A model generated the notes under the pieces. The model did not search any database and was not told the origin of the DNA. It worked only from the letters and a program-made list of their open reading frames with translations. A stretch of DNA of 38,327 nt from Opitutia bacterium (GTDB taxonomy: Bacteria > Verrucomicrobiota > Verrucomicrobiia > Opitutales > Seribacteraceae). The stretch lies in the NCBI GenBank assembly GCA_018645725.1, contig JABGWD010000393.1, positions 1-38,327 of the forward strand, written 5' to 3'. Position numbers and translations under genes: made by a program. Shown here piece after piece: positions 1 to 9,780 of this stretch. Position 1 is the first letter of the stretch. The number at the start of each line of letters is the position of its first letter.

Positions 1-153
1 CGTTCGAAGGCGGGGGTTGAATTCGGGATCCTTGCCCCCATCTCTTGCAGCCAAGGTAATTTCTTTGCTGATGACACTGAATATCTTGCCCCGCTTGGCA
101 TCAACGGCAGCCTTGTGACGTTTCGTGGTCGCCCATTTGCTATGTCCAGACAT
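1..153 (-). CDS. yebC: YebC/PmpR-family protein, N-terminal fragment
   Basis: Reading from the ATG at 153 to the window edge gives 51 residues beginning [20 protein letters not shown] and continuing through a KRGKIF segment and an NPRLR segment. This is the hallmark start of the YebC family, DNA- or ribosome-associated proteins described as transcriptional regulators and, more recently, as translation factors for proline-rich stretches. Only about the first fifth of the usual roughly 240 residues is present; the rest lies outside the window. The gene follows yidC on the same strand after 33 bases, so it may be the last member of the rpmH-rnpA-yidC cluster. No clear ribosome binding site is seen. 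Identity is confident from the N-terminal signature alone; the exact role is not resolved. Confidence 0.9.
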   Translation of the reverse strand, partial: MSGHSKWATTKRHKAAVDAKRGKIFSVISKEITLAARDGGKDPEFNPRLRT

Positions 154-186
154 TAAATAAAAGGGAAAAAAGGAACTGCGCTTTTG

Positions 187-2259
187 TCAAGTTTGCTTAT
201 CGATCCGTTCCTGAAGAAATTCATAGGCAACTTCCAGGCGATCCTTCTTTTTCATAGCTTGCTCGCGTCTGGCTTCACTCATTCCCTCAAGCTTGGTGGG
301 GGAATAATTCCGTAACCTCTCCTTGTAATTTCTTTCCAAAAGCTTGCCGTCAACCGGACCCTTTGCCCGCAATCCCAACAGGTTGCGGTATTTTCTTTCC
401 TCATCGGACAGCTCGTTTCTCACCGGCTCATCCTCCTCGTCCTCCTCGCTTGAAACCGCAATTGAGGGCTTTGCTTCTTCCTTGGCCAAAGGCCCTCTTT
501 TGGTGATGAGAGTCTGCAGGATCGTCATGAGGTTTTGAATCGTCCAATACAACACCAAGGAGGAGGAAAAGAAATAAAGGAAAATGAGGAACATGAAGGG
601 CATGAACCTCATCATCTTTGCGTTGATTCTTTGGGCATCGCTCATTTCGGGCCCCATCTGCATGGGGTTGAGCTTCATTTGAAACCACTGGGTTGCCACC
701 ATCAGGATCGGCAACAAGTTTATCGAGAAACCCTGCAGAACGCTAACGCTATCCTGCTCGGACAAATCATTGGCCCATAAAAACCCTTGCCCATAAAGTT
801 CCGCCGCGGAGCGCAACATCCAGAACATACTCAGGAAAATCGGGATTTGGATGAGTATCGGCCAGCATCCCGCAAAGGGGTTGACCTTGTTCTCCTTGTA
901 AAACTTCATCATCTCCTGATTCAGCTTTTGCGAGTTGCCCTTGTGTTTTTCCTTCAGCTTGCCCATGGGTTCCTGGAGGGCCTGCATTTTCTTTTGCGAA
1001 CGGGTAGCCTTGGCAGTCAGGGGCCAAAGCAACGACTTGACCAGAATGGTGAGGGCAATAATGGCCAAGCCATAGCTACCCAAGAAGAAATGGAGTTTGT
1101 TGAGTAGCCAGCTAAAGGGTTCCGACAGCCACCAAAACACACCGAACTGCATAACCTTCTTTTGTTCGAACTTAAGCTCCGACAGACCGACGTAATCCTT
1201 CGGTCCGGCATAAACGTGAAAACTAAAATTCTTGGGAACGCCTGGCTCCAGTCTTCCGAGTGGGAAGGATAGGCGACCTTCGACTCCCTTGACTTCGTTC
1301 TCCGGGGTGGAATCACTTCTGTCTTTGATTCGCCAACCAACCCGGGCATTGGCAAGATCCGTCTCGGGACGAACGACATTGACGAAAAACTGATTGTTCA
1401 CGCATGCCCAACGAGTCTGGGCGAGCGTTCTTGAATCCCATTGCCCGGCAACCTCCATCTCGTTGTACTGGAAGAATTCTTCCGCCTCCCCGTCTATTCG
1501 ACCACTGCATTCGGCGCATGAACAACCTTCCGACAATGGCGCTCCCGCATTGTAATACCCCACGTTCAGATAAGTTTCAGAGCTGTCGAATGGGTTGTAA
1601 AGACGTGGAATTTGAAAAGCCGAACCGAGATGCAGCCTCATGCGGTCGAACGACAGAGAGGAGTCGCCAAGTTTTGTTACTCTGGTTTGATGCTGGATTA
1701 CATAGGAACTGTTGGCCTCCCTGACATACTCTCGCTCCACCCGCAGTTTCCCCGGAGATTCCCACCTGTAAAGGATCTTTCGATCAGTCTTTTCAACAAG
1801 TTCGTATGGCCCGGGCTTTGATTCCTTCAAGACTCGGCCTTCCTCATCCTCGAAGGCAAGGGACATGAGTGATTCCCCCTCATGTGTCATGTTGTAGTCT
1901 TTGCTGAGTCGTCCGTGCTTCTTGAGGTGGATTTCCCGAATTCCCCCCGTATGATTGGAAAAGACGGGCAAGGAGTAATCGTTTTCCAAGGCATACTCCA
2001 ACTTTTCCTCTGCCTGGGTAATTGGAGTTGCCACGGGAAGGGCAGGGGATGCATTCCCTTCTGCAATACGGGGTTCGACTTCCTTGGGACTTGGGTCAAG
2101 GGAAGGAATCGTACCATCCGATTGATTGGAGTCGCCAGAGGAAGACGGATCATTCGACCCGTTGTTGCTTGGCTCTCCTCTTGGTTGCCATTGCAACGGA
2201 TCCAACATAAGAAAGCCGGCAACCAGAAGAAGAACGATACCGATAATATAATTTTTCAT
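187..2259 (-). CDS. yidC: Membrane protein insertase YidC with acidic linker and J-like C-terminal extension
   Basis: Inserts and folds inner-membrane proteins, alone or with SecYEG. Of 690 residues, 1-20 form the first membrane segment, about 90-360 the periplasmic P1 domain typical of Gram-negative YidC, and about 380-590 the conserved five-helix insertase core. The basic coupling region after KSLLWPLTAKATRSQKK contains R420, a candidate for the groove arginine. P1 carries a CxCxxC cluster at 246-251 and another Cys at 286, which I do not recognise as usual. After the core there is an acidic linker (about 603-612) and then residues 620-690, whose pattern resembles a J domain with SPT (653-655) in place of HPD. 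This is longer than the E. coli protein (548 residues). The start ATG lies one base after the rnpA stop, indicating tight coupling. No yidD lies between rnpA and yidC. Confidence 0.97.
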   Translation of the reverse strand: MKNYIIGIVLLLVAGFLMLDPLQWQPRGEPSNNGSNDPSSSGDSNQSDGTIPSLDPSPKEVEPRIAEGNASPALPVATPITQAEEKLEYALENDYSLPVFSNHTGGIREIHLKKHGRLSKDYNMTHEGESLMSLAFEDEEGRVLKESKPGPYELVEKTDRKILYRWESPGKLRVEREYVREANSSYVIQHQTRVTKLGDSSLSFDRMRLHLGSAFQIPRLYNPFDSSETYLNVGYYNAGAPLSEGCSCAECSGRIDGEAEEFFQYNEMEVAGQWDSRTLAQTRWACVNNQFFVNVVRPETDLANARVGWRIKDRSDSTPENEVKGVEGRLSFPLGRLEPGVPKNFSFHVYAGPKDYVGLSELKFEQKKVMQFGVFWWLSEPFSWLLNKLHFFLGSYGLAIIALTILVKSLLWPLTAKATRSQKKMQALQEPMGKLKEKHKGNSQKLNQEMMKFYKENKVNPFAGCWPILIQIPIFLSMFWMLRSAAELYGQGFLWANDLSEQDSVSVLQGFSINLLPILMVATQWFQMKLNPMQMGPEMSDAQRINAKMMRFMPFMFLIFLYFFSSSLVLYWTIQNLMTILQTLITKRGPLAKEEAKPSIAVSSEEDEEDEPVRNELSDEERKYRNLLGLRAKGPVDGKLLERNYKERLRNYSPTKLEGMSEARREQAMKKKDRLEVAYEFLQERIDKQT

Positions 2260-2260
2260 G

Positions 2261-2617
2261 TTAAGAAGAAAGTTTCTTTACCGCCTCGACAAAACGGTTC
2301 TCAAGAGAGGAAAAGGTGGCTTTCAACATTCCCGCTCGCGGTAGCGCGACAAGGCTTATACCCGTGGGAAAGAAATTTTGGTTTCGGCGAAACACCTCGC
2401 GGATTCTTCTCTTTGCCCGATTTCGTGATACTGCGCCTCCGAACCTTCTGGACGCAATGATCCCGATTTTTGCGGGTACGTCAGTGTCATCGTTTTTCAT
2501 GAGTTGCAACCAGAACCATCGATCTTTGAACCGTCGGCCGTTTTTTCTGACTGCAAGAAACTCATAAGACTTCCGTAGTCTCGAATCCTGCGGAAAGCAT
2601 TGGTTCGCCGACTTCAA
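2261..2617 (-). CDS. rnpA: Ribonuclease P protein component
   Basis: Protein subunit of RNase P, which helps the catalytic RNA remove the 5' leader from pre-tRNAs. The 118 residues match the family length. The signature SRNRAKRRIREVFRR (the RNR motif that contacts the RNA) is clear at about residues 65-80, preceded by a KIGIIASRRFGGAV strand. It sits in the classic order rpmH-rnpA-yidC, 23 bases after rpmH and one base before yidC. The first codon used here is TTG at 2617; no in-frame ATG precedes the conserved LRKSYEF segment, so the N-terminal dozen residues are uncertain. An AAGGA element lies about 13 bases upstream of the TTG, further than usual. Confidence 0.95.
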   Translation of the reverse strand: MKSANQCFPQDSRLRKSYEFLAVRKNGRRFKDRWFWLQLMKNDDTDVPAKIGIIASRRFGGAVSRNRAKRRIREVFRRNQNFFPTGISLVALPRAGMLKATFSSLENRFVEAVKKLSS

Positions 2618-2640
2618 AGAAGAAATTGAGTCCTTGATTT

Positions 2641-2796
2641 TTAGCGGAAGCGACGGGCAACGGAAGCGGTCAGTTTGGCACGACCTTTGCGGCGGCGGTT
2701 CCTGAGAACTTTACGACCAGCACTAGTCTGGTTACGTTTGCGAAAACCGAATTTTCGGGCGCGTCGCAACTTGGAGGGATTGTAGGTAGGTTTCAT
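2641..2796 (-). CDS. rpmH: 50S ribosomal protein L34
   Basis: A 51-residue, very basic protein starting [20 protein letters not shown] and containing the L34 core [23 protein letters not shown], with a short C-terminal extension ASVARRFR. L34 is a late-assembling protein of the large ribosomal subunit. It heads the rpmH-rnpA-yidC cluster, as in most bacteria. The usual chromosomal neighbours dnaA/dnaN are not present upstream; tRNA-Glu and uvrA lie there instead, divergently. No clear Shine-Dalgarno sequence precedes the ATG; the leader is AT-rich. Confidence 0.97.
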   Translation of the reverse strand: MKPTYNPSKLRRARKFGFRKRNQTSAGRKVLRNRRRKGRAKLTASVARRFR

Positions 2797-2857
2797 TGGA
2801 AAAAGGGACTAAAGTAAATTATCTACAGCTAAAGTCAAACCTTGAGGATTGTCATTA

Positions 2858-2866
2858 TGATATAGT
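2858..2866 (+). promoter_or_regulatory. Candidate extended -10 promoter for tRNA-Glu
   Basis: TGATATAGT fits an extended -10 element (TGn followed by TATAGT). Transcription would start near 2873 and give a leader of about 41 bases ahead of the tRNA. No good -35 is present at 16-18 bases. A small imperfect hairpin with CCGA/TCGG arms lies at 2881-2896. The same 118-base gap between rpmH and the tRNA must also hold the rpmH promoter on the other strand, for which I could not settle on a clear site (a TTGACT at 2832-2837, minus strand, lacks a good partner). Confidence 0.3.
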
Positions 2867-2914
2867 TTGAACTTGCGAAGGACCGACTTTTCGGACAAAA
2901 TGATCTTCTTTGTT

Positions 2915-2991
<77 letters not shown>

Positions 2992-3043
2992 ATATCCACC
3001 AAGGCTGCTTGCAATTGCCTTTGGGTTCCGTAGACCTGTAAGG

Positions 3044-6000
3044 ATGGCAAACAGGCCACCAAACATATGCATTCGCGGAGCCCGCCATAACAACCTCAAG
3101 GGAATCGACCTTGAGCTCACTCCCGGGGAATTGGTTGTATTCACCGGCCTGAGCGGGACAGGCAAATCAACTCTTCTCTTCGACGTTTTGCACGCGGAAG
3201 GGCAACGAAAATACGTAGAGACCTTCAGTCCCTACGTCAGGCAATTTTTGGAAACCTGCCCGAGACCCGAGGTGGACTCGATTGAAAACGTTCGACCGTC
3301 CATTGCCGTCGAACAGAAAAATACCATTCGTAACTCCCGCTCTACCATTGGGACGATGACTGAAATTTGCGATTACTTCAAAGTATGGTTTTCGCAGGTT
3401 GCACGGCTCATCGACCCTGCCAGCGGCCAAACCGTTCGCTTTGAAACCCCTGATTCTCAAGCCAAAGGAATTGTTTCGGAGTTTGACGGCCAAAAGGTCG
3501 TCATCGGCTTTCTTGCCCAAAGACCTTCCGACTTGCGACCCGCTCAATTCCTTCGGTTTCTTGCCGAGGGTGGGCATGTCCGTTCGCTTGAAAAGAAGGC
3601 TTTCCCGCGGATCGAAGACTTGATGGAGGCTGGATGGGAAGGTGATTCGATCTTTGTGGTCACCGACCGTCTCGCCGCAGAACAAAAAGCAAAGAGTAGA
3701 CTCGTTGAGGCTGTAGCCACAGCCATCCGGGACGGACATGGGCTGGCTCAGGCGAGAGACCTGCGGGGCAACTTGATCAAGAACCTGCACGAAGGACTCC
3801 GCTCATCGGTAGACGGAAGGGAATTCAGCGCGCCGACCCCATCTGCTTTTTCTTTCAATTCCTCGGTAGGAGCATGCCCGAAATGCAAAGGGTTTGGCCG
3901 GGTCATCGAGATAGACCCCAAATTAGTAATACCCGACGAGAACCTTTCTTTGGGCCAAGGGGCAATCAAGGCATTTTCCGGTAAGGTTTACGGGCACTGC
4001 CAAAGAGAACTTGAGAATGCATGTTCGAGTACAGGAATCAGCCTTAACAAACCTTGGAACGAATTACCCGCAGTCAATCGGAATTTTATCTGGAACGGAG
4101 ATGAAGATTACGTCGAGGGCAACGGCAAATGGTATGGCATTCGGGCGTTCTTCGATTGGCTTCAAAAAAAGACCTACAAAATGCACGTCAGGGTTTACCT
4201 TTCAAGATACCGCGGATATTTCGAATGTCCGGATTGCACAGGATCAAGACTGAAGGAGACATCACTTTTTTGGAAATGGAAATCATACACCCTGCCCGAT
4301 TTATACCGACTTCCGGTTGATGATTTGCTCTTGAAGATCTCCCGGGTTTCCTTGTCGGGCGACCCGGCGAATGATCTCCCCTTGGAAAACATCAAGTCCA
4401 GACTGGGGTATCTTCAGCAAGTTGGATTAGGCTATCTCTCACTCGACCGCTCGGCTCGAAGCCTTAGCGGGGGAGAAACCCAAAGAGTGAACCTGACGGC
4501 ATGCCTCGGCTCGTCTCTGACGGACACCCTTTTTGCTTTGGACGAACCGACGATTGGCCTTCATGGTCGGGACGTCGAAAAACTCATTGGTGTGCTGAGG
4601 GCTCTCTCGGGCGCAGGAAATTGCGTGTGTGTCGTGGAGCACGACGAACAAGTCATTCGCTCGGCGGACAAGGTCATTGAAATAGGTCCAAAACCCGGTG
4701 CCAACGGAGGTTCGATTTCCTTTAACGGTACGGTTCCCCAATTGCTCAGATCAAAGAAATCTTTGACCGGGAAATGGCTCGCCAAGAACCCTATGTCGGA
4801 GCTTGGCGAAAAAGAAAAGCGAGCTCGCATTTCCCCCAAAGCCTTCCTGCATTTGAAAAGGTTGGGTTGTCACAACATAAGAAACCTGAGCGCCAAGATT
4901 CCCTTGAACCGTTTCGTTTGCATAGCCGGTGTATCGGGTTCCGGGAAATCGACTCTTATGGAGGATCTCATTTACCGGGAAATGTCATCCGGAATGCACG
5001 CGACAGGCATCATGTCAGATCAAGAATTTTCAGAAACCGTAATGATCGACCAAAGCTCCGTTGTTCGCACCCCCCGCTCCAATCCGGTTCTTTACTCGGA
5101 TGCCTGGGGCCCGATCAAAGAAGCCTTTGGTCGCACGGACGAAGCCAAGCGACTAGGTTTCTCGGCATCTGATTTTTCCTTCAATACCGGTAACGGGAGA
5201 TGCGAAGAATGTTCGGGTCTGGGGTACGAGATCGTCGAAATGCAATTCCTTTCGGACCTCCAAATTCCCTGCAGTCATTGCGAAGGGAAGCGCTTCAAGA
5301 ATGAGATTCTGAAAATCAAACTCGACGGCCTTTCGGTATCCGAAGTGCTTGACCTGACCGTTGACGAAGCAGCTAAAATCTTTCCGCACTTCCCCAAGAC
5401 GAAAAGAAAACTGGAAGCTCTCGAACAGGTCGGCCTCGGGTACCTGACACTTGGACAAGCCTTGAACACCTTGTCCGGAGGCGAATCTCAACGCCTTAAA
5501 CTCGTAAAGTATCTCACGACGCTGAGAAAAGGTTCCGCACCCTCTTTGCTTCTTATCGACGAACCCACTACGGGTTTGCACATGGATGACGTCGAAAAGT
5601 TGCTTGCATGCCTGCGGGGGGTTGTTCATGCCGGACATTCTCTTTTGGTCGTCGAACACAACCGTCAAGTGTTGCAAGAAGCCGATTGGATCATCGAGTT
5701 AGGCCCCGGCGCAGGGAAAAAGGGCGGACGAATCATCGCCGAAGGAAGCCCTGCGGCCTTGATGAGACGATCGACTCCCACGTCCAAAATCATGCAGGCT
5801 TCTTCTCGGAGCAGTCGTTCGCAAAGGCGCGTAGAAACATATCGCAAAATTAGAAAACGAGAAGACTTGAGGATAATCGGCGCAAGGGAAAACAACCTCA
5901 AGAATCTAAGCGTCACTATCCCCGCCAATAAGTTCGTCGTTGTCACCGGTCCTTCGGGTTCAGGTAAGTCGTCCCTTGCTTTCGACGTTATTTTTGCCGA

Positions 6001-8467
6001 AGGACAACGGCGCTTTATGGAATCCATGTCCTCCTACGCCCGTCAATTCGTCAATCAACTCAGCAAACCGGAGATTGACTCGTTATCCGGGATTTCTCCT
6101 ACAGTGGCAATCGAGCAGCGGGTTACGCGTGGAAGTCGTAAATCGACGGTTGGTTCCACCACCGAGATTGCTCAGTTTCTCAGGCTTCTTTATTCACGAC
6201 TCGGAATCCAATTGAGCATTGCGGATCAAGCCCTTCTCACAAACAACACCGAGGCCGAGGTAATGAGCCTTATAAAATCGGGTTTTCTAGTCCATAAGCC
6301 ATCCCCGAAAAAACCTTCGGCCCTGCTCGCTCCTCTCATTACGAACCGCAAGGGGCACCACAGACCCATCGTGAATTGGGCTCGAGAAAAAGGCTTTGCC
6401 GAGGTGAGATGCGATGGACAAATCGAACCTACCGAGGGTTTTGGTGGTCTTGACCGTTATCGCGAGCACAACGTGGACGTGGTACTTGAGAAGTGGACTT
6501 CAATACCATCCAATGCCAATCTCTACAAATCCGTCAGGCAAGCCCTTGAGCTTGGCAAAGGCCGATGCCTCGTACTCCCCAAAGGAGAAGAAGAGAATTG
6601 GCATTCGACCTCACGGGTAGACCCCGCGACAGGCAAAAGTTATCCGGAGATCGAGCCCGCTCTTCTTTCCTGGAATTCGCCAAAAGGGTGGTGCCCCTTC
6701 TGTCGCGGATACGGAAAGATCTATGACAAACACAAGGATCACCTGCCGGCCAACGGCATATGGTGGAAGCTTGAGGACGGAGATACCTGCCCGGAATGCA
6801 AGGGTGAAAGACTAAACGAAACGAGCCGGCACATTGTTCTGTACGGCTCGAAGGGCGTTCGGCTTTCACTACCCGAAGCTCTTCGACTAAGCCCTTCCGG
6901 CATCGTTTCTTTTCTCAAGGGTTTGAAAGTGGAAAAAAAACAAAAGCCAATCCTCGAAGCCATTCTCCCCGGAATTCTGGAACGGTTGGGTTTCATGGAA
7001 AAAGTCGGTTTGGATTATTTGTCTTTGGATCGTGAGACTTCTTCCCTCTCGGGGGGAGAAGCCCAAAGGATTCGCCTGGCCAGCCAACTTGGCTCAAACT
7101 TATCGGGCGTGCTGTACGTCCTGGACGAACCCTCCATCGGACTTCACCCCGTAGACAATCAAAGGCTTATTGAATCTTTGCGTGAACTACAATCCAGAGG
7201 AAACTCTTTGGTCGTCGTCGAGCATGATCTTGAAACCATCATGCAAGCGGACTATCTGATCGACATCGGCCCCGGAGCTGGTCGTGCCGGTGGAAAGATT
7301 GTCGGCAAGGGAAGTCCCGGCAAAATAATGAAAAACCCAAATTCGCCTACGGGAGCGCATTTGAAAAAAGGGGGCGATCATCCAACCCGTGGCAACTGGA
7401 GAAAAATCACCAAGGGCGCAAAGCCCGGTTGGTTGAAGCTAAGCGAGGTGAAGTTTCGAAACTTAAAAGATCTGTCTGTGGGATTTCCCATGCAAAGACT
7501 CACCGTTTGCTGCGGAGTCTCAGGTTCGGGCAAATCATCCCTCGTCCGCGGAATATTGTTAAGGGGAGTGAAAGAGTCGATTGCCGCAAACAAAAGAAGT
7601 CTTCGAAATCAGGATTTCAGAATAACGAATGGCAACACTTTTCATCGGGCAATCGAGGTAACCCAAAAACCCATAGGCAAAACCCCAAGATCGACACCCG
7701 CAACCTATCTTGGAGTTTGGGATCAGATCAGATCGATGATTTCCTCTCTTCCGGAAGCCAAGGCAAAAGGATTTTGCCCCAGTGATTTTTCCTTCAACGT
7801 AAAGGGTGGAAGATGCGAAGTGTGCAAAGGGGCTGGAAAAATCAAAATGGAGATGAACTTTCTCCCCAATTCATACGTCCCTTGTGATGAGTGTGGAGGG
7901 AAGAGATATCGGGAGGAAATTCTCAAACTAAAATGGAAAGGCAAGAATATTGCCGAAATTCTTGAACTCACTTTCCACGATGCATCCGTGTTCTTTAAAT
8001 TTGATCATTTTCTTGAATCCACTTTCTCCTTGATGGTCGAAACCGGACTGGGATACCTAAAACTCGGGCAACCTTCTCCGACTTTGTCGGGAGGCGAAGC
8101 GCAAAGACTCAAACTGGCCGCCGAGCTAGCAACGGGAATCGACAAGGGAAAGCATGGGCATCGAGCCGTTAAAAAACCAAACCTATACGTCTTGGAAGAA
8201 CCCACCATAGGGCTCCACCCTACGGATACCAAAAGACTCATTCGCTTGCTCCACCGTCTTGTGGAAGAAAACAATACGGTCGTGGTCATCGAGCATGACG
8301 TCGAGGTTATCGCAGAGGGTGACCATATCATTGAACTTGGACCGAAGGGAGGTGAAAAGGGAGGTGAAATTCTTCACTGCGGAACTGTTCTTCAGGCACT
8401 CTCAAACAAAAAGTGCAGGACCGCGCCCTTTCTCAAGAGTCTCGTGATCAAGCCAAAAAACGAATGA
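3044..8467 (+). CDS. uvrA: Excinuclease ABC subunit A, tandem double-length form
   Basis: UvrA is the ATPase that finds bulky DNA lesions and loads UvrB in nucleotide excision repair. At 1807 residues this is about twice the usual 940 and is a head-to-tail fusion of two UvrA units. Four Walker A motifs begin at residues 35, 629, 969 and 1491. Four ABC signatures (LSGGE-QR) begin at 474, 810, 1335 and 1681. Each has a D/E-EP-GLH Walker B; the fourth reads LEEPTIGLH (E1718), with Glu replacing the Walker B Asp. Complete zinc modules are C720/C723/C743/C746 and C1591/C1594/C1614/C1617. The first zinc module of each copy keeps only its downstream pair (C278/C281 and C1217/C1220). Extra CxxC pairs lie at 395/398 and 1249/1252. 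The tandem architecture is known from Chlamydiae. A single polypeptide could replace the UvrA homodimer (inference). AGG immediately abuts the ATG, so there is no spaced ribosome binding site. Confidence 0.97.
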   Translation: MANRPPNICIRGARHNNLKGIDLELTPGELVVFTGLSGTGKSTLLFDVLHAEGQRKYVETFSPYVRQFLETCPRPEVDSIENVRPSIAVEQKNTIRNSRSTIGTMTEICDYFKVWFSQVARLIDPASGQTVRFETPDSQAKGIVSEFDGQKVVIGFLAQRPSDLRPAQFLRFLAEGGHVRSLEKKAFPRIEDLMEAGWEGDSIFVVTDRLAAEQKAKSRLVEAVATAIRDGHGLAQARDLRGNLIKNLHEGLRSSVDGREFSAPTPSAFSFNSSVGACPKCKGFGRVIEIDPKLVIPDENLSLGQGAIKAFSGKVYGHCQRELENACSSTGISLNKPWNELPAVNRNFIWNGDEDYVEGNGKWYGIRAFFDWLQKKTYKMHVRVYLSRYRGYFECPDCTGSRLKETSLFWKWKSYTLPDLYRLPVDDLLLKISRVSLSGDPANDLPLENIKSRLGYLQQVGLGYLSLDRSARSLSGGETQRVNLTACLGSSLTDTLFALDEPTIGLHGRDVEKLIGVLRALSGAGNCVCVVEHDEQVIRSADKVIEIGPKPGANGGSISFNGTVPQLLRSKKSLTGKWLAKNPMSELGEKEKRARISPKAFLHLKRLGCHNIRNLSAKIPLNRFVCIAGVSGSGKSTLMEDLIYREMSSGMHATGIMSDQEFSETVMIDQSSVVRTPRSNPVLYSDAWGPIKEAFGRTDEAKRLGFSASDFSFNTGNGRCEECSGLGYEIVEMQFLSDLQIPCSHCEGKRFKNEILKIKLDGLSVSEVLDLTVDEAAKIFPHFPKTKRKLEALEQVGLGYLTLGQALNTLSGGESQRLKLVKYLTTLRKGSAPSLLLIDEPTTGLHMDDVEKLLACLRGVVHAGHSLLVVEHNRQVLQEADWIIELGPGAGKKGGRIIAEGSPAALMRRSTPTSKIMQASSRSSRSQRRVETYRKIRKREDLRIIGARENNLKNLSVTIPANKFVVVTGPSGSGKSSLAFDVIFAEGQRRFMESMSSYARQFVNQLSKPEIDSLSGISPTVAIEQRVTRGSRKSTVGSTTEIAQFLRLLYSRLGIQLSIADQALLTNNTEAEVMSLIKSGFLVHKPSPKKPSALLAPLITNRKGHHRPIVNWAREKGFAEVRCDGQIEPTEGFGGLDRYREHNVDVVLEKWTSIPSNANLYKSVRQALELGKGRCLVLPKGEEENWHSTSRVDPATGKSYPEIEPALLSWNSPKGWCPFCRGYGKIYDKHKDHLPANGIWWKLEDGDTCPECKGERLNETSRHIVLYGSKGVRLSLPEALRLSPSGIVSFLKGLKVEKKQKPILEAILPGILERLGFMEKVGLDYLSLDRETSSLSGGEAQRIRLASQLGSNLSGVLYVLDEPSIGLHPVDNQRLIESLRELQSRGNSLVVVEHDLETIMQADYLIDIGPGAGRAGGKIVGKGSPGKIMKNPNSPTGAHLKKGGDHPTRGNWRKITKGAKPGWLKLSEVKFRNLKDLSVGFPMQRLTVCCGVSGSGKSSLVRGILLRGVKESIAANKRSLRNQDFRITNGNTFHRAIEVTQKPIGKTPRSTPATYLGVWDQIRSMISSLPEAKAKGFCPSDFSFNVKGGRCEVCKGAGKIKMEMNFLPNSYVPCDECGGKRYREEILKLKWKGKNIAEILELTFHDASVFFKFDHFLESTFSLMVETGLGYLKLGQPSPTLSGGEAQRLKLAAELATGIDKGKHGHRAVKKPNLYVLEEPTIGLHPTDTKRLIRLLHRLVEENNTVVVIEHDVEVIAEGDHIIELGPKGGEKGGEILHCGTVLQALSNKKCRTAPFLKSLVIKPKNE

Positions 8468-9632
8468 ACGTTTTTTTACCCGACTTGATTACGATTTCCT
8501 CGGAAGCGGCAAGCTCATTGACCCGTTCCTCGCAGTTTTCCTTCTTTTCGCCATTTAGCTTTATCGCACCCTGCTGAAAAAGCCTTCGAATCTGTCCTTT
8601 CGAATCAAAGATTCCGGTTTCCGACATAATGTTCAGCAAAGTCAGCGATTCGGCGTCCAAAGACAACTCGCTGAGCTTGAAAGTCTTCATTTCTTCAGGC
8701 GTTTCGCCTTTTGAAAAAACCTGAGCAAAAGACGTAAATTCTTTTTTAGCGGTTTCATCACCAAAAAAAAGAGCGGTTAATTCACGAGCCAAACTTTTTT
8801 TCGATTCCATCGGATGAAGGTTCTGCAATTCACCAATCTCATCCTCGGACTTCAGTAATAACAATTTAAAATAACTCCACATCGCATCATCGGATATCGA
8901 CATAATCTTGCCAAAGATATCTTTGGAGGAATCATTGAATGCAATATAGTTATCGTAACTCTTGGACATTTTCCTGCTTCCGTCCAATCCCACGAGCAAA
9001 GGCATCGTCAGGACGGCTTGGGGAGCATGACCCTGTTCTTTCTGAAGGTTGCGACCGACAAGCATATTGAAAAGTTGATCACTTCCCCCAAGCTCGACGT
9101 CGGACTCGAGCACAATTGAGTCGTATCCCTGTATCAGTGGGTACATGAACTCAACCATGGAAATCGGTTGATTGGATTGGAAGCGTTTTTCAAAGTCATC
9201 CCTTTCAAGCATGCGGGCAACCGTCATCTTGCGCGAAAGGTTCAGTGCATCCGCGAAAGTCATGGGGGCGAACCATTCGCTGTTTCGCCTCACCGTTGTT
9301 TTTTTTGGATCAAGAATGCGGAAAGCTTGATCCAAATAAGTTTTGGCATTTTCATTGACTTCTTCCTCGGTTAACTCGGGACGAAGCTCGGACCGACCGC
9401 TGGGATCCCCAATTTGAGCCGTATAATCGCCAATCAGCAAAATGGCCTCATGCCCAGCCTCCTGAAATTGCTTGAGTTTGTTGAACACTACAAGATGACC
9501 AAAAGTCAGATCGGGCCTTGTCGGATCTACACCGAACTTTACTTTGAGTTTCCGCCCGTCAGCGAGTCTTTGCACTAGTTCCTCCCCGCCTATTGCGACT
9601 TCCGTATTATTCAGTAATTCATCAAGTTTCAT
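8448..9632 (-). CDS. tyrS: Tyrosyl-tRNA synthetase
   Basis: Charges tRNA-Tyr with tyrosine. I start it at the ATG at 9632 (394 residues) because MKLDELL begins the family-like sequence; the open frame runs 40 codons further upstream but that part is not conserved-looking. Class I features: the HIGH-equivalent reads TFGH (43-46) after KFGVDPTRPD, so its first His is replaced, and KMSKS lies at 221-225. A C-terminal S4-like RNA-binding domain follows (about 325-394). Length and motifs fit the TyrRS subgroup of about 400 residues. It converges with uvrA, and the two coding ends overlap by 20 bases. The leader holds two hairpins and a five-codon mini frame (listed separately), hinting at regulation. 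Confidence 0.95.
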   Translation of the reverse strand: MKLDELLNNTEVAIGGEELVQRLADGRKLKVKFGVDPTRPDLTFGHLVVFNKLKQFQEAGHEAILLIGDYTAQIGDPSGRSELRPELTEEEVNENAKTYLDQAFRILDPKKTTVRRNSEWFAPMTFADALNLSRKMTVARMLERDDFEKRFQSNQPISMVEFMYPLIQGYDSIVLESDVELGGSDQLFNMLVGRNLQKEQGHAPQAVLTMPLLVGLDGSRKMSKSYDNYIAFNDSSKDIFGKIMSISDDAMWSYFKLLLLKSEDEIGELQNLHPMESKKSLARELTALFFGDETAKKEFTSFAQVFSKGETPEEMKTFKLSELSLDAESLTLLNIMSETGIFDSKGQIRRLFQQGAIKLNGEKKENCEERVNELAASEEIVIKSGKKTFIRFLA

Positions 9633-9643
9633 CGGAATGACAT
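9629..9643 (-). other. Mini frame MSFR-stop overlapping the tyrS start
   Basis: ATG TCA TTC CGA TGA lies directly before tyrS, and its stop overlaps the tyrS start as ATGA. A GGAAG element (9650-9654, minus strand) is six bases from the mini-frame ATG but about 17 from the tyrS ATG, so the better-spaced ribosome binding site serves the mini frame. This could mean translational coupling, or simply that the tyrS start is poorly marked. Only the arrangement is seen; its use is inferred. Confidence 0.3.
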
Positions 9644-9674
9644 TAAAAACTTCCTTTCTATATCCAAATCGATG

Positions 9675-9718
9675 ATTCTTCGAGCCAAGAATTACCTTTC
9701 TTCCCTTCAGGGAAAGGT
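9675..9718 (-). promoter_or_regulatory. Two adjacent hairpins in the tyrS leader
   Basis: Hairpin one: ATTCTT (9675-9680) and AAGAAT (9687-9692) are perfect complements around a six-base loop. Hairpin two: ACCTTT (9694-9699) plus CCC (9703-9705) pair with GGG (9710-9712) plus AAAGGT (9713-9718), giving nine pairs, a TTCA loop and a three-base bulge. Both fall 43-86 bases upstream of the tyrS ATG. No T-run follows, so neither is an obvious terminator, and no T-box motif was recognised. The elements could be RNA structure or protein operator sites. Confidence 0.45.
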
Positions 9719-9780
9719 TTCCGCTTGCTTTCGAGGTCAAGAGCGTTACCAAATTTATCTTGAAACAAACCCCTGATTAA

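Noticed and set aside
3167-3790. 207-codon open frame on the minus strand within uvrA
   Set aside because: It lies wholly inside a strongly conserved gene, its translation has no recognisable domain, and it reads as a shadow of the uvrA codons.
9633-9752. 40-codon upstream extension of tyrS
   Set aside because: The extra residues do not look like TyrRS, and the region holds hairpins and probably the promoter; the family-like start is at 9632.
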